Shown: positions 52,082-61,810, counted from the first letter of the stretch. The stretch is 64,000 bases of DNA from Luidia sarsii (GCA_949987565.1 OX465105.1:23070653-23134652), one strand, 5' to 3'. The notes: generated by a model not told the origin, from the sequence alone. A program made the numbers and translations.

Positions 52082-52372
52082 CTGCTTCACGAAATCACAC
52101 ACACACAAAGAGTCTTAGTGCATAGCGATACCAGCGGTGCTCCAAAGTGGCTAACAAGTAATCACATACAGGCCAAAAGCAAATGAAATCCCATGAAGGC
52201 ATCATGAACTATCTTGTTAAATGAATAACCACTTTTTAATGCTTTGCAGTGTTTCACACTGAAGCATATCTTTGAAGCTGGCCCCTAGGACCTTCCCGAA
52301 AGATCCAGCCCTGGAGGAAGGTCCTGCTGGGAAGGACATAAGGGGACAAACGCTGCCAACTGTCGGCCTCAC

Positions 52373-52536
52373 CGTTGCAGGAGCCTGGACTGGAGTAGGT
52401 GCTGACTCTGCTCCTCCTCTGGGGTCCTGTCGGGCCCCTTGTACAGCCTCTGCAGCATGGTGCAGCCCAAGACTGACAGGCCCAAGGCCACGTCAGCCAG
52501 GAAGGGCATCCCACTGGAGGCGTCCTCCGTCGACTC
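52373..52536 (-). CDS. HECTD4: HECTD4 exon w9
   Basis: Acceptor GTTTTGCAG, then ESTEDASSGMPFLADVALGL, SVLGCTMLQRLYKGPDRTPE, EEQSQHLLQSRLLQ and donor GTGAGG, phase 0 in and 2 out. Orthologues read ESSEDVSGGLPFLVDLALGLSVLACSMLR and RSKLLQRC. One hydrophobic helix is evident at LADVALGLSVLGC. The intron to w10 is only 291 bp. Confidence 0.93.
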
Positions 52537-53391
52537 CTGCAAAACACATTCGTGTCGTCATTTTCAAAGAATTTGAATTTTTTTTGGGATTATCGACGCA
52601 AAACATCATCATTTGAATATAATTTTGAGTTTTCAGTCGTTTAATCAGTGTCAAAGGTATTGGAAATCGCACGGTATTAGAAATTGCCTGACATTTGTGA
52701 CCCGGCACAACGACATGAGGAATATCCCACCAAAACAGTTTTTAAGTAAACAACGCCTGAAGTTAAAAGTATCTTCACAATTCGATTACAAATCAATTTT
52801 CTTTGGTTTGTATTTTCGGAAATTTCAAGTATTAGTGGATATTATATTTTGATATCATTTGAAAGGTAATGGTTTATTCTTTCACATCATTAGAAAACCT
52901 CCAAATCTCAAAAGTGGGGTTATTCCTCATTATGCTGTGCCGGGTCACATTTATCATATGATGTGTTACTACTGTCAGTAGCATATCTTTTTATATTGAG
53001 ACTATAATGGGAACAAAATCTGACAAAACCTTCAGCAGCAATAAATTTGGTTAACCAAACCTACCAGTACAGGCACTTCACTTTGAATCCCTTCTCTTGG
53101 ATTTCTTTTTATCATAAAAAAATTTAAACAAATTATACAAAAATATATTATTATCATTATTTAATTTTTTTTTATTTATTATTTGTTTTCTTCAGACCAC
53201 GGATCGGAAAAAGTCGGAACGTCAAAGTTCTAATGTCGGAATTCCGCCAAAAGTCGGAAGAATCTCATCCCTGGTATGTGTAATTGTCTTGCAACAATTA
53301 TCGGTGAGCGTGAATGGACAGTAGAGGGCAGTAAACACTGACGCGTGCCACTGACTCGTTGCCTTTAAGACTGAATGACGAGAGAGCAAAC
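52537..53391. other. HECTD4: HECTD4 intron w8-w9
   Basis: Contains the third TGTGACCCGGCACA MITE (52696-52949) and an AT-rich stretch (53.1-53.2 kb). Near 53,205-53,275 a piece ends CTCATCCCTG, like a CAGGGATG element end. Confidence 0.8.
52696..52949. mobile_element. TGTGACCCGGCACA MITE with 2-bp TSD, copy 3
   Basis: Ends TGTGACCCGGCACAACG and GCTGTGCCGGGTCACA, flanked on both sides by TT (52694-52695, 52950-52951). The interior is homologous to 33046-33289. Confidence 0.85.
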
Positions 53392-53496
53392 CTGGGCTCG
53401 GACTGTACAGGCGAATCCCCACATAGCCTTGTCTGGTGTGTTATGCTCCCTGCCACTGCGCATCTCAAAGGTGAACGTCACTGTGTTGCCTTCCAC
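53392..53496 (-). CDS. HECTD4: HECTD4 exon w8
   Basis: Acceptor TTTGTGTTCAG, then VEGNTVTFTFEMRSGREHNT, PDKAMWGFACTVRAQ and donor GTTTGC, phase 0 at both ends. Practically identical to the HECTD4 consensus (VTFSFEMRSGREHNTPDKAMWGFACTVRAQ), the most diagnostic exon for the gene name. It closes the CUB-like beta-sandwich begun in w6. Confidence 0.95.
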
Positions 53497-53544
53497 CTGA
53501 ACACAAAGAGAATGGAAGCAAATGGAAGCAAAAGCTGTTGGCAA

Positions 53545-53645
53545 CTCCTCACTGACTAAAATGACCTGACCTACATAAATCTCAAAAGTTAGAGGGCCTG
53601 ACGTTTCGATCTTTATAGCAGGACCTTTCTCAAAGGCAAAGAGAA
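53545..53645. repeat. GATCCTAGCAGGACC repeat
   Basis: CTCACTGACTAAAATGACC, then GAGGGCCTGACGTTTCGATC and AGCAGGACCTTTCTCAAAGG with a TTTATA insertion inside the core word. Confidence 0.7.
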
Positions 53646-53708
53646 TAGGTTAAAATTGTGTAGGAATTAACCACACAAAGGATAGCACACTGACAGGGGA
53701 AGGACCTG

Positions 53709-53880
53709 CAGCCGATTTCACGAAACTTCAAATGCTGCGTACGCAACATTTGGTTGCGCAACTTACGCAACACATTGCTGCCTTTCCTAGATATTGCTGA
53801 AAAGAGTGATTGTGGCGCAAGACTTACGCAACATTTGTACGTTGCGTAACTTACGTAACTTTTCTTGAAACTGGCTGCTG
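53709..53880. mobile_element. CAGCCGATTTCACGAAAC palindromic MITE, copy 1
   Basis: CAGCCGATTTCACGAAACTT at the left, TTTTCTTGAAACTGGCTGCTG at the right. The interior has alternating ACGCAACATTTG words. A second copy lies at 62977-63153 in reverse orientation. Confidence 0.7.
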
Positions 53881-53881
53881 G

Positions 53882-54032
53882 GGTGGATTTCACAAAGTCT
53901 TACGATGCATCGTAACTCAACTTATGTTGGATAACCAATCGTAAGTTGTGATACACCATATGATTTTTGTACATCGCTCATTGTCTTACGATTGATGGTA
54001 ATGTATGTTACGATGGGTTTAGTGAAATCCAC
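53882..54032. mobile_element. GATTTCAC palindromic MITE, copy 4 (inverse)
   Basis: GGTGGATTTCACAAAGTCTT to GGTTTAGTGAAATCCACTG, with CATCGTAACTCAACTTATG inside. It is inserted directly beside the previous element. Confidence 0.7.
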
Positions 54033-54152
54033 TGCAGGCCTCACTGCCACAGAGCTGTTTGGGCAAACAAATCCATCGAGCATGAAGTTTCAATCAAACT
54101 GCTCACTGAATCAAATGATTACAAATTGAGGGTTAGGCCAAAAGAAAAAAAT

Positions 54153-54436
54153 AGTCCTGCTTCCGATTACATGGCATTCCCAATTAGGGTAGGTAGGTCT
54201 GGATTTTTTTGGGAGGCCAATTTTTTTTTTTTTTACAATCATATGAAGGCATCTGCATGTGGTCAAGCCTTAATACGATCAAATTACACATTGAATCAAA
54301 TTGGATCAAATTACACATTGAATCAAATTGGATCAAATTACACATTGAATTTTTATCATCATTTTTTTCCTAATAACAATTTTAGGGTCGCAGGCTAGAA
54401 TTAAATACCGTCGGTCGGGTAACCGGAAGCAGAACT
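54153..54436. mobile_element. MITE with AGTTCTGCTTCCG ends, copy 2
   Basis: AGTCCTGCTTCCGATTAC to GTAACCGGAAGCAGAACT. It carries a private triplication of about 27 bp (AATTACACATTGAATCAAAT type) at 54,283-54,350 absent from the copy at 1985. Confidence 0.75.
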
Positions 54437-55053
54437 GTTATTTGTCTTTCAATCCCAGCAGGAACTTTCTCAAAGGTCCTGCTGGGATAGGAGTGCCAGA
54501 CTGTCTAGGGCTGGGGGATCGCATATTAAATGCATGGGTGATTCCAGGAACAAGACTGCTCCCCATTGCACTTCCATTGAGCTTTAGATAGATCCCTTAG
54601 ATACGGTAGTAGCATAGAGCTCTATAAATAAACTAGAGTGCACACTCCCCTATCAACGCACGGTACGAACGCATGCCGACATGGACGTGCATCCGCCATT
54701 ACCAAAGAGGTAAACTTCAGCTTGAAGTGCCTGGATGTCAGTAGCAATCATGCGTTATATGAATGGGGAAAGGTATAGCCGAAAGGTTGTGAATGCGGAA
54801 ACTAAAATGTTATAGAAATGGTTTTTAGTAATCAAAGGAAAGGCTATCAATATCTCAAGGGAATGTCAAATTTTTTAATGTCCTACTTTCTTTTGTAAAA
54901 ATTGGGATTAGTTTGCCGTGGTTTGCCCCATAGAGATCCATGCATTTGCACCTCTTTGGTAATTGTGTCGCAGTCCCCTTATCGGCACGAGTCACGCGAT
55001 GAGTGCGCACTCTAGTTTATTCATAGAGCTCTATGGGTAGTACCAAAACTTAC

Positions 55054-55173
55054 CTTGACTAGATCCTTAGGCCAACCAGAACCTAGAACACTCCTGCTCC
55101 CAAAGCCAAAGGTGTTTCCCCCATACTCTGCCACTTTCCTTGAACTGGAGTTGGGGCCTGCATACACGATGAC
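55054..55173 (-). CDS. HECTD4: HECTD4 exon w7
   Basis: Acceptor TCGTTGCAG, then VIVYAGPNSSSRKVAEYGGN, TFGFGSRSVLGSGWPKDLVK and donor GTAAGT, phase 0 at both ends. It continues the CUB-like beta-sandwich. Orthologues share the WPKD-V-KV junction leading into the w8 sequence. Confidence 0.92.
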
Positions 55174-55224
55174 CTGCAACGAGAAATCAAGAGGGATGAG
55201 ACCAAAGGAAAACATTGATTCTAT

Positions 55225-55400
55225 GTTTTTTTTTTCATGAAGTGAGGAAGAAGGGACATCAATGAGGGTTTGCTCTACTTGACGTAATGAGTGCTCAGTG
55301 CTTTGCCCGATCGCCTGCTGAGAAAACTCCAGGCAGCTCGGGCGGGATTCGAACCCACGACCGTGTCGGTGATTTGACCGCACGGCGCGAAGTGGTCAAA
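55225..55400 (-). mobile_element. tRNA-derived SINE, second copy of the AGCTCGG-head family
   Basis: The minus strand has GTGGGTTCGAATCCCGCCCG (B-box) and AGCTGCCTGGAG, then CGGGCAAAGCACTGAGCACT, matching the body of 50143-50330. The A-box half is replaced or decayed (CGTGCGGTCAAATCACCG). The frame over it encodes nothing. Confidence 0.7.
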
Positions 55401-55496
55401 TAGACTTCTAGTCTTATGTAACAGAGTTATTGCATTCAGTCAAGCAACTCTTTTTCTGAATTAGCATTTCCTACAAAGAATGCTGTCTACTTTGAA

Positions 55497-55615
55497 AAGT
55501 GATATACAAAAAATGTTGCAAACTGCTTACTGACTAAAATTACCAAAATGAAAATCTCAAAATTTAGTGGGCCTGACGTTTGGATCCTAGCAGGACCTTT
55601 CTCAAAGACTTTGAA
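55497..55615. repeat. GATCCTAGCAGGACC repeat, complete half-copy
   Basis: GTGATATACAAAAAATGTTGC, ACTGCTTACTGACTAAAATT, AAATTTAGTGGGCCTGACG, TTTGGATCCTAGCAGGACC and TTTCTCAAAG in order: the most regular half-copy. Confidence 0.8.
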
Positions 55616-55624
55616 AAGTCCCAC

Positions 55625-55760
55625 TCTTGGGCTGGATAGCTCAGCAGGCAGAGCACTGGTGCGTTAATCCAGAGGCCTTGGTTCAAATCCCACCCCACTT
55701 AAATTTCCTCCACTATTTCCATCACTTGTTTATAATCTACCAATCAGTTTTTCTTTCGCT
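55625..55760 (+). mobile_element. tRNA-derived SINE (GGATAGCTCAG family)
   Basis: TTGGGCTGGATAGCTCAGCA (A-box), GGTTCAAATCCCACCCC (B-box), and the 3' tail AATTTCCTCCACTATTTCC. The body differs from its sisters (GCACTGGTGCGTTAATCC). Confidence 0.75.
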
Positions 55761-56223
55761 CGTTTGGGAAGGCTCCAACTACAGACTGACTACCTCAGTT
55801 GGCAGGCCAAACCAGAGGCCTGAGCTCTAACCATGGTCCAGTCTAATTTCCATTGCTAACCCATATCCGCCAGACTGGTCACAGCACATAAACGGTGTTT
55901 CGGCCTAAGCCCCTATCACCCCCCAAAAAACACAACAGTGTGCATTACAAGATAAAATTGTCAATGACAGCTTTTCCAAAACATAAAACCCAAACAAACT
56001 ATATGCCAGTGGAAAAAGCATGAAATTTACCTAATTATGATACAAGAAAATCTAAAATATCATAAACCATATCAACAGAATAGTGAATGGATACCACCAT
56101 CATTTTCCCAAACCTAAAAATAGACCACAGAATTTCACGCAGTTCGGCATTTGAAGCTTTTCTGCGTCCTATGGAAAATCCCATAAAATCGGCGGATATG
56201 GGTTAAACTCACAAAGTGGGAGT

Positions 56224-56497
56224 AATGGACCTTTCCCATGAAATATGCCAAGAAGACCTACATGTAGGGCATGCGCTTAACTAAATTGGTGGGCAAGCTG
56301 GCTGCCAACCAATCATAGTTTTCCACGGGCGTGCGTGCGTTCCTTCTCACTAACAGTTTGGCGTGCGGTCATTGGCTATTCAGCGTCTCCTGCGCGCGTA
56401 TTTCCAAACCTGCATGGAACGCGCACTCGTTTGCCCACCAATTTAGTAAAGCGCATGCGCCAGCTCTTATTTGCATATTTCATGGGAAAGGTCCATT
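56224..56497. mobile_element. MITE with AATGGACCTTTCCCATG ends
   Basis: AATGGACCTTTCCCATG at the left and CATGGGAAAGGTCCATT at the right are perfect inverses, and the match continues inward through AAATATGC for about 25 bp. The interior contains CCACCAATTTAG / CTAAATTGGTGG as a second inverted pair. It ends 105 bp from the w6 donor. Confidence 0.85.
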
Positions 56498-56601
56498 GCA
56501 TATGGTGCCACTGCACGCCAAAAATTGCCTGGCTCGAGACTTTGACCACGAGTGGCCCCCGAGTTCTCATCTGAGATGGTGTTCGCATCAGCGGCACTGA
56601 C

Positions 56602-56895
56602 CTTGTCGTAATCATACTGGGAGGCGCAGCGCGGGTCAAAGCGCAGGTACAGGCAGTGGGCGCCGGGGATGTGGACCGTCTCGCGGAACTTGTAGTTGTC
56701 CCTGACCGGGTGGATGCACTCCACCGTCTTGCCCGAGGCCCAGGGGGCGGGGATCTTCAGGCTGGCCAGGAAGCCGGGGTCCGGGGCGTCCCGGGCGTCC
56801 GGGCGACGGCCCGCTGGCGTCTCCTCGGGGCTGGCCGGATCCTCGTGCTCCAGGGAATCCCGCATCTGCTGGCACCTCAGCAGCATCTGAGACAC
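56602..56895 (-). CDS. HECTD4: HECTD4 exon w6
   Basis: The longest exon here. Acceptor GATTCGCATAG, then VSQMLLRCQQMRDSLEHEDP, a proline/arginine-rich linker, FLASLKIPAPWASGKTVECI, HPVRDNYKFRETVHIPGAHC, LYLRFDPRCASQYDYDK and donor GTCAGT, phase 0 at both ends. The part from ECIHP to YDYDK starts a CUB-like domain of the kind also seen in ZZEF1 and related giant ligases (E-S/C-x-H-P … V-x-I-P-G-A … F-D-P). Very GC-rich relative to the flanking introns. Confidence 0.92.
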
Positions 56896-57009
56896 CTATG
56901 CGAATCCAACGACCAATTCTTCATTCATTTCAGTAATATTATTATTATCATTATTAAATTCATTTTTGAAGTGCAAATTCCATTATGTATGTTTAAATGC
57001 GCTGTACAT

Positions 57010-57080
57010 ACAAATTTTAAAATTTAGTGGGCCTGACATTTCGATCCTAGCAGGACCTTTCTCAAAGGCAGAGTGACAAG
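57010..57080. repeat. GATCCTAGCAGGACC repeat fragment
   Basis: AAATTTAGTGGGCCTGACA, TTTCGATCCTAGCAGGACC, TCAAAGGCAGAGTGACAAGG. Confidence 0.7.
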
Positions 57081-57434
57081 GACAACATACAAATTAACAG
57101 ATACGATGAAATAACGTTAAAACAAAAATAACAATAATTAAGCTAAAATGCACATACTGATACATAAAACTTAAAAACAAGCATTCAGTATTATACATAT
57201 ATATGAATGACAGATACCATTAAACATAAACAATAAATAAGTAGATATTGGTCAACAGTAAAATTGCTTAAGACACCAAGCATATAAAATGAAAATAAAA
57301 ATATAAAGAGATAAAATAAAATGTTAATAGGACTATTTCCTAAAGGCAAACTCCAACTAGTTCACAGCACTGCTTTCCATAGAAGCCCTCAGTACAAATA
57401 CCAAGATAATTAAAAACCCATACATATCCATAAT

Positions 57435-57585
57435 GAGATATACACAAATGTTGCAAACTGCTTACTGACTAAAATTACCAAAATGCAAATCTCAAGATTT
57501 AGTGGGACTGATGTTTCGATCCTAGCAGGACCTTTCTCAAAGGTCCTGCTAGGATCGAAACGTCAGGCCCACTAATTTTTGACGC
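57435..57585. repeat. GATCCTAGCAGGACC repeat, head-to-head copy
   Basis: Half-copy from GAGATATACACAAATGTTGC to GATCCTAGCAGGACCTTTCT, then its inverse AAAGGTCCTGCTAGGATCG and CGTCAGGCCCACTAATTTTT. Confidence 0.75.
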
Positions 57586-57599
57586 ATCCATAATATTAA

Positions 57600-58147
57600 A
57601 AACACCAATTTTATAAATTCATAATAGAAAACGAAGTTAAATTTACCAAAAAAAACTCAACAACCTTTGTGCAGGTTATTTGAATTAAGAATGTGCTCTT
57701 TGACATGCCTTTTAAAAGTCTGGAGATCTGTTTTTAACAGTGATTGGAAGGTCATTCCATGACCTGGCTCCAGAGAATTTGAAGGAGCATTTACCACTTT
57801 CGGTTTTCATAGCAGATTAAGAGATCTCATTACCGGTACTGGATCAGGTGTCACAGGAATGAATGTTCACCTGAGATTGTATATCATATTTTTGATTTTA
57901 CCATTCCCTCAGCTTTCTGTATTAATGTAGTTTGTTTTGTACATGTATAATTATTAAAGTGGTATTTTACTGTAAGGTTAGTGTACTAGTTGTGCAAGTT
58001 GTGCTAGGTTATTGTAAGGGACTAGTTGATTTTGTTGCTTTTCATTGATTGTTGTGGATTTTTGTGTGATTGCTCGCAAGGCCAGGAAGAATTTCAATGT
58101 ATTTGATATACATATGACAATAAATTGTTCTATTCTATTCTATTCTA
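57600..58147 (+). mobile_element. LINE-like 3' end with TTCTA tail
   Basis: Non-coding sequence ending CAAGGCCAGGAAGAATTTCA, then GACAATAAATTGTTCTATTC and a TTCTA pentanucleotide run, typical for a non-LTR retrotransposon 3' end. The left limit is a guess. Confidence 0.45.
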
Positions 58148-58275
58148 AAGGTGATATACAAAAATGTTGCAAACTGCTTACTGACTAAAATTACCAAAAA
58201 GTAAATCTAAAATTTAGTGGGCCTGACGTTTCGATCCTAGCAGGACCTTTCTCAAAGGCAGAGTGACAAGGACAA
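58148..58275. repeat. GATCCTAGCAGGACC repeat inside a TTCTA run
   Basis: GGTGATATACAAAAATGTTGC to TTTCTCAAAGGCAGAGTGAC, with (TTCTA)n immediately before (58,126-58,146) and shortly after (58,294-58,321). It therefore probably inserted into the simple repeat. Confidence 0.75.
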
Positions 58276-58397
58276 AACAGATACATATTATTGTATCTAT
58301 TCTATTCTATTCTATTCTATTTGACGGGTACTTTGGGGGCAGGCCATGGACACACCATAGAGATCCTCCCATCCCCCCTTCCTTCACCATTACCTAC

Positions 58398-58622
58398 CTG
58401 GCTGGTCTGTATGATCAGCTGGACCACCTGCGGAATGAGGGACTCGGCTAGGGGCAGGCTCTGCAGGTTTTCATGGGTCAGTGCGGTGGTCAGGATGGGC
58501 AGCAGGTGGCCCAGCAAGGTGCCCTTGACTGCTCGCTCTAGGCCCTGCAGCCGCCCCTCCCAGTTGCTCAGCTCCAGCCCCGACGCCATGGCCTGGCAAA
58601 CCTGCACCAGGGTCTCCAGAAT
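58398..58622 (-). CDS. HECTD4: HECTD4 exon w5
   Basis: Acceptor GGCCGTAG, then ILETLVQVCQAMASGLELSN, WEGRLQGLERAVKGTLLGHL, LPILTTALTHENLQSLPLAE, SLIPQVVQLIIQTSQ and donor GTAGGT, phase 0 at both ends. All helical, consistent with an armadillo-like solenoid. The acceptor side lies directly against the minisatellite at 58632-59530, so branch point and pyrimidine tract must lie within or next to repeat units. Confidence 0.88.
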
Positions 58623-58631
58623 CTACGGCCA

Positions 58632-59530
58632 ATGTCAAACAGGGACCAATGTCAATCATCCAGGGACCAATGGCATCCAGGGACCAATGTCAATCATCCA
58701 GGGACCAATGTCAAGCAGGGACCAATGTCAATCAGGGACCAATGTCAAGCAGGGACCAATGTCAATCATCCAGGGACCAATGGCATCCAGGGACCAATGT
58801 CAATCATCCAGGGACCAATGTCATCCAGGGACCAATGTCATCCAGGGACCAATGTCAATCATCCAGGGACCAATGGCATCCAGGGACCAATGTCAATCAT
58901 CCAGGGACCAATGTCATCCAGGGACCAATGTCATCCAGGTACCAATGTCAATCATCCAGGGACCAATGTCAAGCAGGGACCAATGTCAATCATCCAGGGA
59001 CCAATGTCAATCATCCAGGGACCAATGTCAAGCAGGGACCAATGTCAAGCAGGGACCAATGTCAATCATCCATGGACCAATGTCAATCATTCAGGGACCA
59101 ATGTCAATCATTCAGGGACCAATGTCAAGCAGGGACCAATGTCAAGCAGGGACCATTGTCAAGCAGGGACCAATGTCAAGCAGGGACCAATTGATGTCAA
59201 ACAGGGACCAATTGATGTCAAACAGGGACCAATTGATGTCAAGCAGGGACCAATGTCAAGCAGGGACCAATGTCAACCAGGGACCAATGTCAAGCAGGGA
59301 CCAATGTCATCCAGGGACCAATGTCATCCAGGGACCAATGTCATCCAGGGACCAATGTCAAGCAGGGACCAATGTTAAGCAGGGACCAATGTCAACCAGG
59401 GACCAATGTCAAGCAGGGACCAATGTCATCCAGGGACCAATGTCATCCAGGGACCAATGTCATCCAGGGACCAATGTCATCCAGGGACCAATGTCATCCA
59501 GGGATCAATGTCAACCAGGGATCAATTTCA
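58632..59530. repeat. 17/21-bp minisatellite, about 50 units
   Basis: Tandem CAGGGACCAATGTCAAG (17 bp), CAGGGACCAATGTCATC and CAGGGACCAATGTCAATCATC (21 bp), with three units of CAGGGACCAATTGATGTCAAA near 59,190-59,240. All three forward frames stay open, producing GPMSSRDQCQ-type artefact proteins. It fills most of intron w4-w5. Confidence 0.97.
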
Positions 59531-60075
59531 CTCAAGCTGCTTATCTGACAAATTTAGAGGGCCTGATGTTTCAATCCTAGAAAGGTCTTACTCAAAGCAA
59601 GATTTACCTAAGCATAACAGCATTGGCAAATTAAATTTAGAAACATAAAATATAGAAACCGGGGTTTCAATTGTTCATCCAAATTTTTATAAAAACTTGT
59701 TCTTCTTTAGCTAAATCCACAACAAAAAATTGAAAGACTGGAAACAAAATTCCAAATAAAAATAATGCCATTATATCCAAAGAACTTAAAGCCTGAATTT
59801 ACGACAAAACTTCATCAAATTTGGTGCAAAAATGGGAAGCGCTTTTTTGTGAATCAAGCAATGTTGTGAACTTAACAATTGTCCAGGTGTACAAATATAT
59901 AATGTACATTAAGTATTGCAAGTATGCATACAGACACATATACACAGTTTTACCTTTTACATAGACCATTTGAAACATTTGCTATGTACAAAGTAAGGCA
60001 GATGTTGAAAAGCCACAAATTGTGCTCTTGACTCAACTTGGAGTTCCCGAGGGGTTTAGTTTACATGTACTGTAC
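59531..60075. other. HECTD4: HECTD4 intron w4-w5, 5' part
   Basis: Starts with a GATCCTAGCAGGACC fragment (59,550-59,600: AGAGGGCCTGATGTTTCAATCCTAG). The rest is AT-rich and unrecognised. Confidence 0.75.
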
Positions 60076-60261
60076 CTCTTCACATCCTGCAAAGACCTTG
60101 CTGGCCAGACTGAGGATGGACTGCTGGAGCTCCTCCAGATTCAGTGGGGACTCCCCCTCCGGCGGAGTGGTCCCTTCCGCTGGGCTAGGGCTGCATAGGG
60201 CCCCGTCACGCAGCAGGTTGACCTGGAGGGCCATCATATATTGCAGGCAGGGGGAGGCAGT
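60076..60261 (-). CDS. HECTD4: HECTD4 exon w4
   Basis: Acceptor CTCCAACTCCAG (after a CCCCCCCC pyrimidine tract), then TASPCLQYMMALQVNLLRDG, an acidic/proline loop, LNLEELQQSILSLASKVFAG, CEE and donor GTACAG, phase 0 at both ends. The ASPC-QYMMALQ motif agrees with HECTD4 proteins as I recall them. Confidence 0.88.
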
Positions 60262-60575
60262 CTGGAGTTGGAGGGGGGGGGCAGGGAGAGAGCTGTCCTG
60301 TCAGTCTGCCTGGATGTAGGTCAGGGGTCAGATGGCTGCCTGCTTGTAATGCACAGAGGCCAAACTCCTTGACAAAGACTCAGTGATAACTTATTAGGGA
60401 GGATGTACTTATCAAAACGATTTGGGTGTTGTCAACCATTTAAGATCATGCAATGTCATTTGAATGGCATCAAATGCCTGAAATCTACTAATCTGAGGCC
60501 TGTTATAAAAAAACACACACACACCATTAACTGCACCAATAAATGGAGACCGCGATCACACAGGTGTTGACTTAC
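60262..60575. other. HECTD4: HECTD4 intron w3-w4
   Basis: 314 bp, no repeat recognised except a short CA run (60,511-60,523). Confidence 0.8.
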
Positions 60576-60696
60576 TGGCACTGTGGACAAAATGGCGTCC
60601 AATGGCTCACTGGCCTTGGGCTGGCAGCTACGGAGAAGCACGCAAGCCTCCTTGACAGTTATCTTCAGGATCAAGTGGACCAGGTTGTCCCTCAGC
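60576..60696 (-). CDS. HECTD4: HECTD4 exon w3
   Basis: Acceptor CATGATCAG, then LRDNLVHLILKITVKEACVL, LRSCQPKASEPLDAILSTVP and donor GTAAGT. Phase 2 in (shared Arg codon with w2), phase 0 out. Helical, no catalytic motif. Confidence 0.87.
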
Positions 60697-61028
60697 CTGA
60701 TCATGGCCAGAGAAGGAAAAAAAAAGACACCAACACACCAATTGGAATGAATTGACCAATGTCTGCCATCCACACAGGCAAGAATCACTCTGATCTAAGA
60801 CTTTTTTTTTCCTTTTGGACAAGGAGAGGAGTGTATCTAGTTGGAAAATGTGGAATGAGGTTAGAAATGGAGCAAAAATGTTACAGCTTTATGTGCCAGA
60901 GGGCACAAAGATGATAGGTGAATTTGTAATGATTGTAAGAAACTAATCTTAAAAAAACAAAATAGCACTCTAAACATTAAGCAATGCAGTTTCCTGTTGC
61001 TGATTGTGGGGCAAAGGACATGGCATAC
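60697..61028. other. HECTD4: HECTD4 intron w2-w3
   Basis: 332 bp, AT-rich, no repeat recognised. Confidence 0.8.
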
Positions 61029-61199
61029 CTTCCACTTAGCTCACTCTCCTCCCCTTCAAGTCGCAGCAGTTGACCCATGACCCCTAAGATGAGGTCGCGC
61101 AGCCGGCCCAAGGCTGGGTTAGCCTCGCCCTCCTGCAGCAGGCGCAGTATGAGGGCGCTCTGCTCCTCCTCGGTGCGATACAGGACGACAAACCCAGCA
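61029..61199 (-). CDS. HECTD4: HECTD4 exon w2
   Basis: Acceptor TCTGTGTTTAG, then AGFVVLYRTEEEQSALILRL, LQEGEANPALGRLRDLILGV, MGQLLRLEGEESELSG and donor GTATGC, phase 2 at both ends. The codon split with w1 (GG + T) gives a glycine and reads DYAGAGFVVL across the junction. Confidence 0.87.
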
Positions 61200-61299
61200 C
61201 TAAACACAGACACAGAGCAGACCATCCGGGCAACTTTTTAGATGCAAATACAAACAGACAGCATGGCAAACGATTTCTCAGGAAGACTTGTTCCAGAAA

Positions 61300-61810
61300 A
61301 ATATGCAAAGATGTTTCAAACTGCTTACTGGCTTAAAGCCCCTACACAACATTGGTCGAGGTCAAAGAATAGCATCCATACGTTGTCTGATCCAACATTT
61401 GCATGAAATAGCACACCTGTGAAAATTTCAGCTCAATCCGCCAACCGAGTCTTGAGAAAATCGTGAAAAGTAACTGCTTCATTTGTTTCGCGAAAATGCA
61501 GCATTCAACGCCGTACTGTTCTGAAAAATACTTTAGATCTCGGTGAGACATAAACGATTTCTTTACTCTTTTCTCCAAAAATACAGCATTTTAGGCAGAA
61601 ATATTTCATTGCGAGGTTTCTCCCATAACCATCTTCAAACTATATAAGTTTCGTGTAAATCTGTGAACATTTCTGTTTTTCGATCTTACTTTATGTTGTG
61701 TAGGGGCTTTAAATGACTAAAATGCAAATATCAAAAATTAGGAGGGCCCGACGTTTCGATCCTGGCAGGACCTTTTTCAAAGGCAGAGTGACTAGGACAA
61801 AAACAAATAG
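61300..61810. repeat. GATCCTAGCAGGACC repeat split by a younger insertion
   Basis: The left piece ends GATGTTTCAAACTGCTTACTG (about 61,311-61,330). The right piece resumes TGACTAAAATGCAAATATC and continues to TTTCGATCCTGGCAGGACC (61,714-61,790). Joined across the inserted element, these give the normal order of the repeat. Confidence 0.75.
61333..61712. mobile_element. AGCCCCTACACA foldback flanked by TTAA, copy 2
   Basis: TTAAAGCCCCTACACAACAT at the left and ATGTTGTGTAGGGGCTTTAA at the right are exact inverses including the TTAA. The interior shares AACCGAGTCTTGAGAAAATCG-like words with the copy at 46336-46819. Confidence 0.8.

Larger units (their letters stand above)
53497..55053. other. 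HECTD4: HECTD4 intron w7-w8
   Basis: Contains a GATCCTAGCAGGACC repeat (53545-53645), two palindromic MITEs back to back (53709-53880, 53882-54032), the second AGTTCTGCTTCCG MITE (54153-54436) and a short GATCCTAGCAGGACC-type fragment (54445-54500). From 54.5 to 55.0 kb there is a CTAGAGTGCACACTC / GAGTGCGCACTCTAG inverted pair (54,631-54,645 and 55,000-55,015) that may be another foldback. Confidence 0.8.
55174..56601. other. HECTD4: HECTD4 intron w6-w7
   Basis: Contains the minus-strand tRNA-headed SINE (55225-55400), a GATCCTAGCAGGACC copy (55497-55615) running into a GGATAGCTCAG SINE (55625-55760), and a MITE with AATGGACC ends (56224-56497). Confidence 0.85.
56896..58397. other. HECTD4: HECTD4 intron w5-w6
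   Basis: Contains GATCCTAGCAGGACC copies (57010-57080, 57435-57585, 58148-58275) and a LINE-like 3' end with TTCTA tail (57600-58147). Confidence 0.8.

Noticed and set aside
58291..59580. 429-residue GPMSSRDQCQ-type repeat protein
   Set aside because: Translation of the 17/21-bp minisatellite in a HECTD4 intron; three overlapping frames are equally open.
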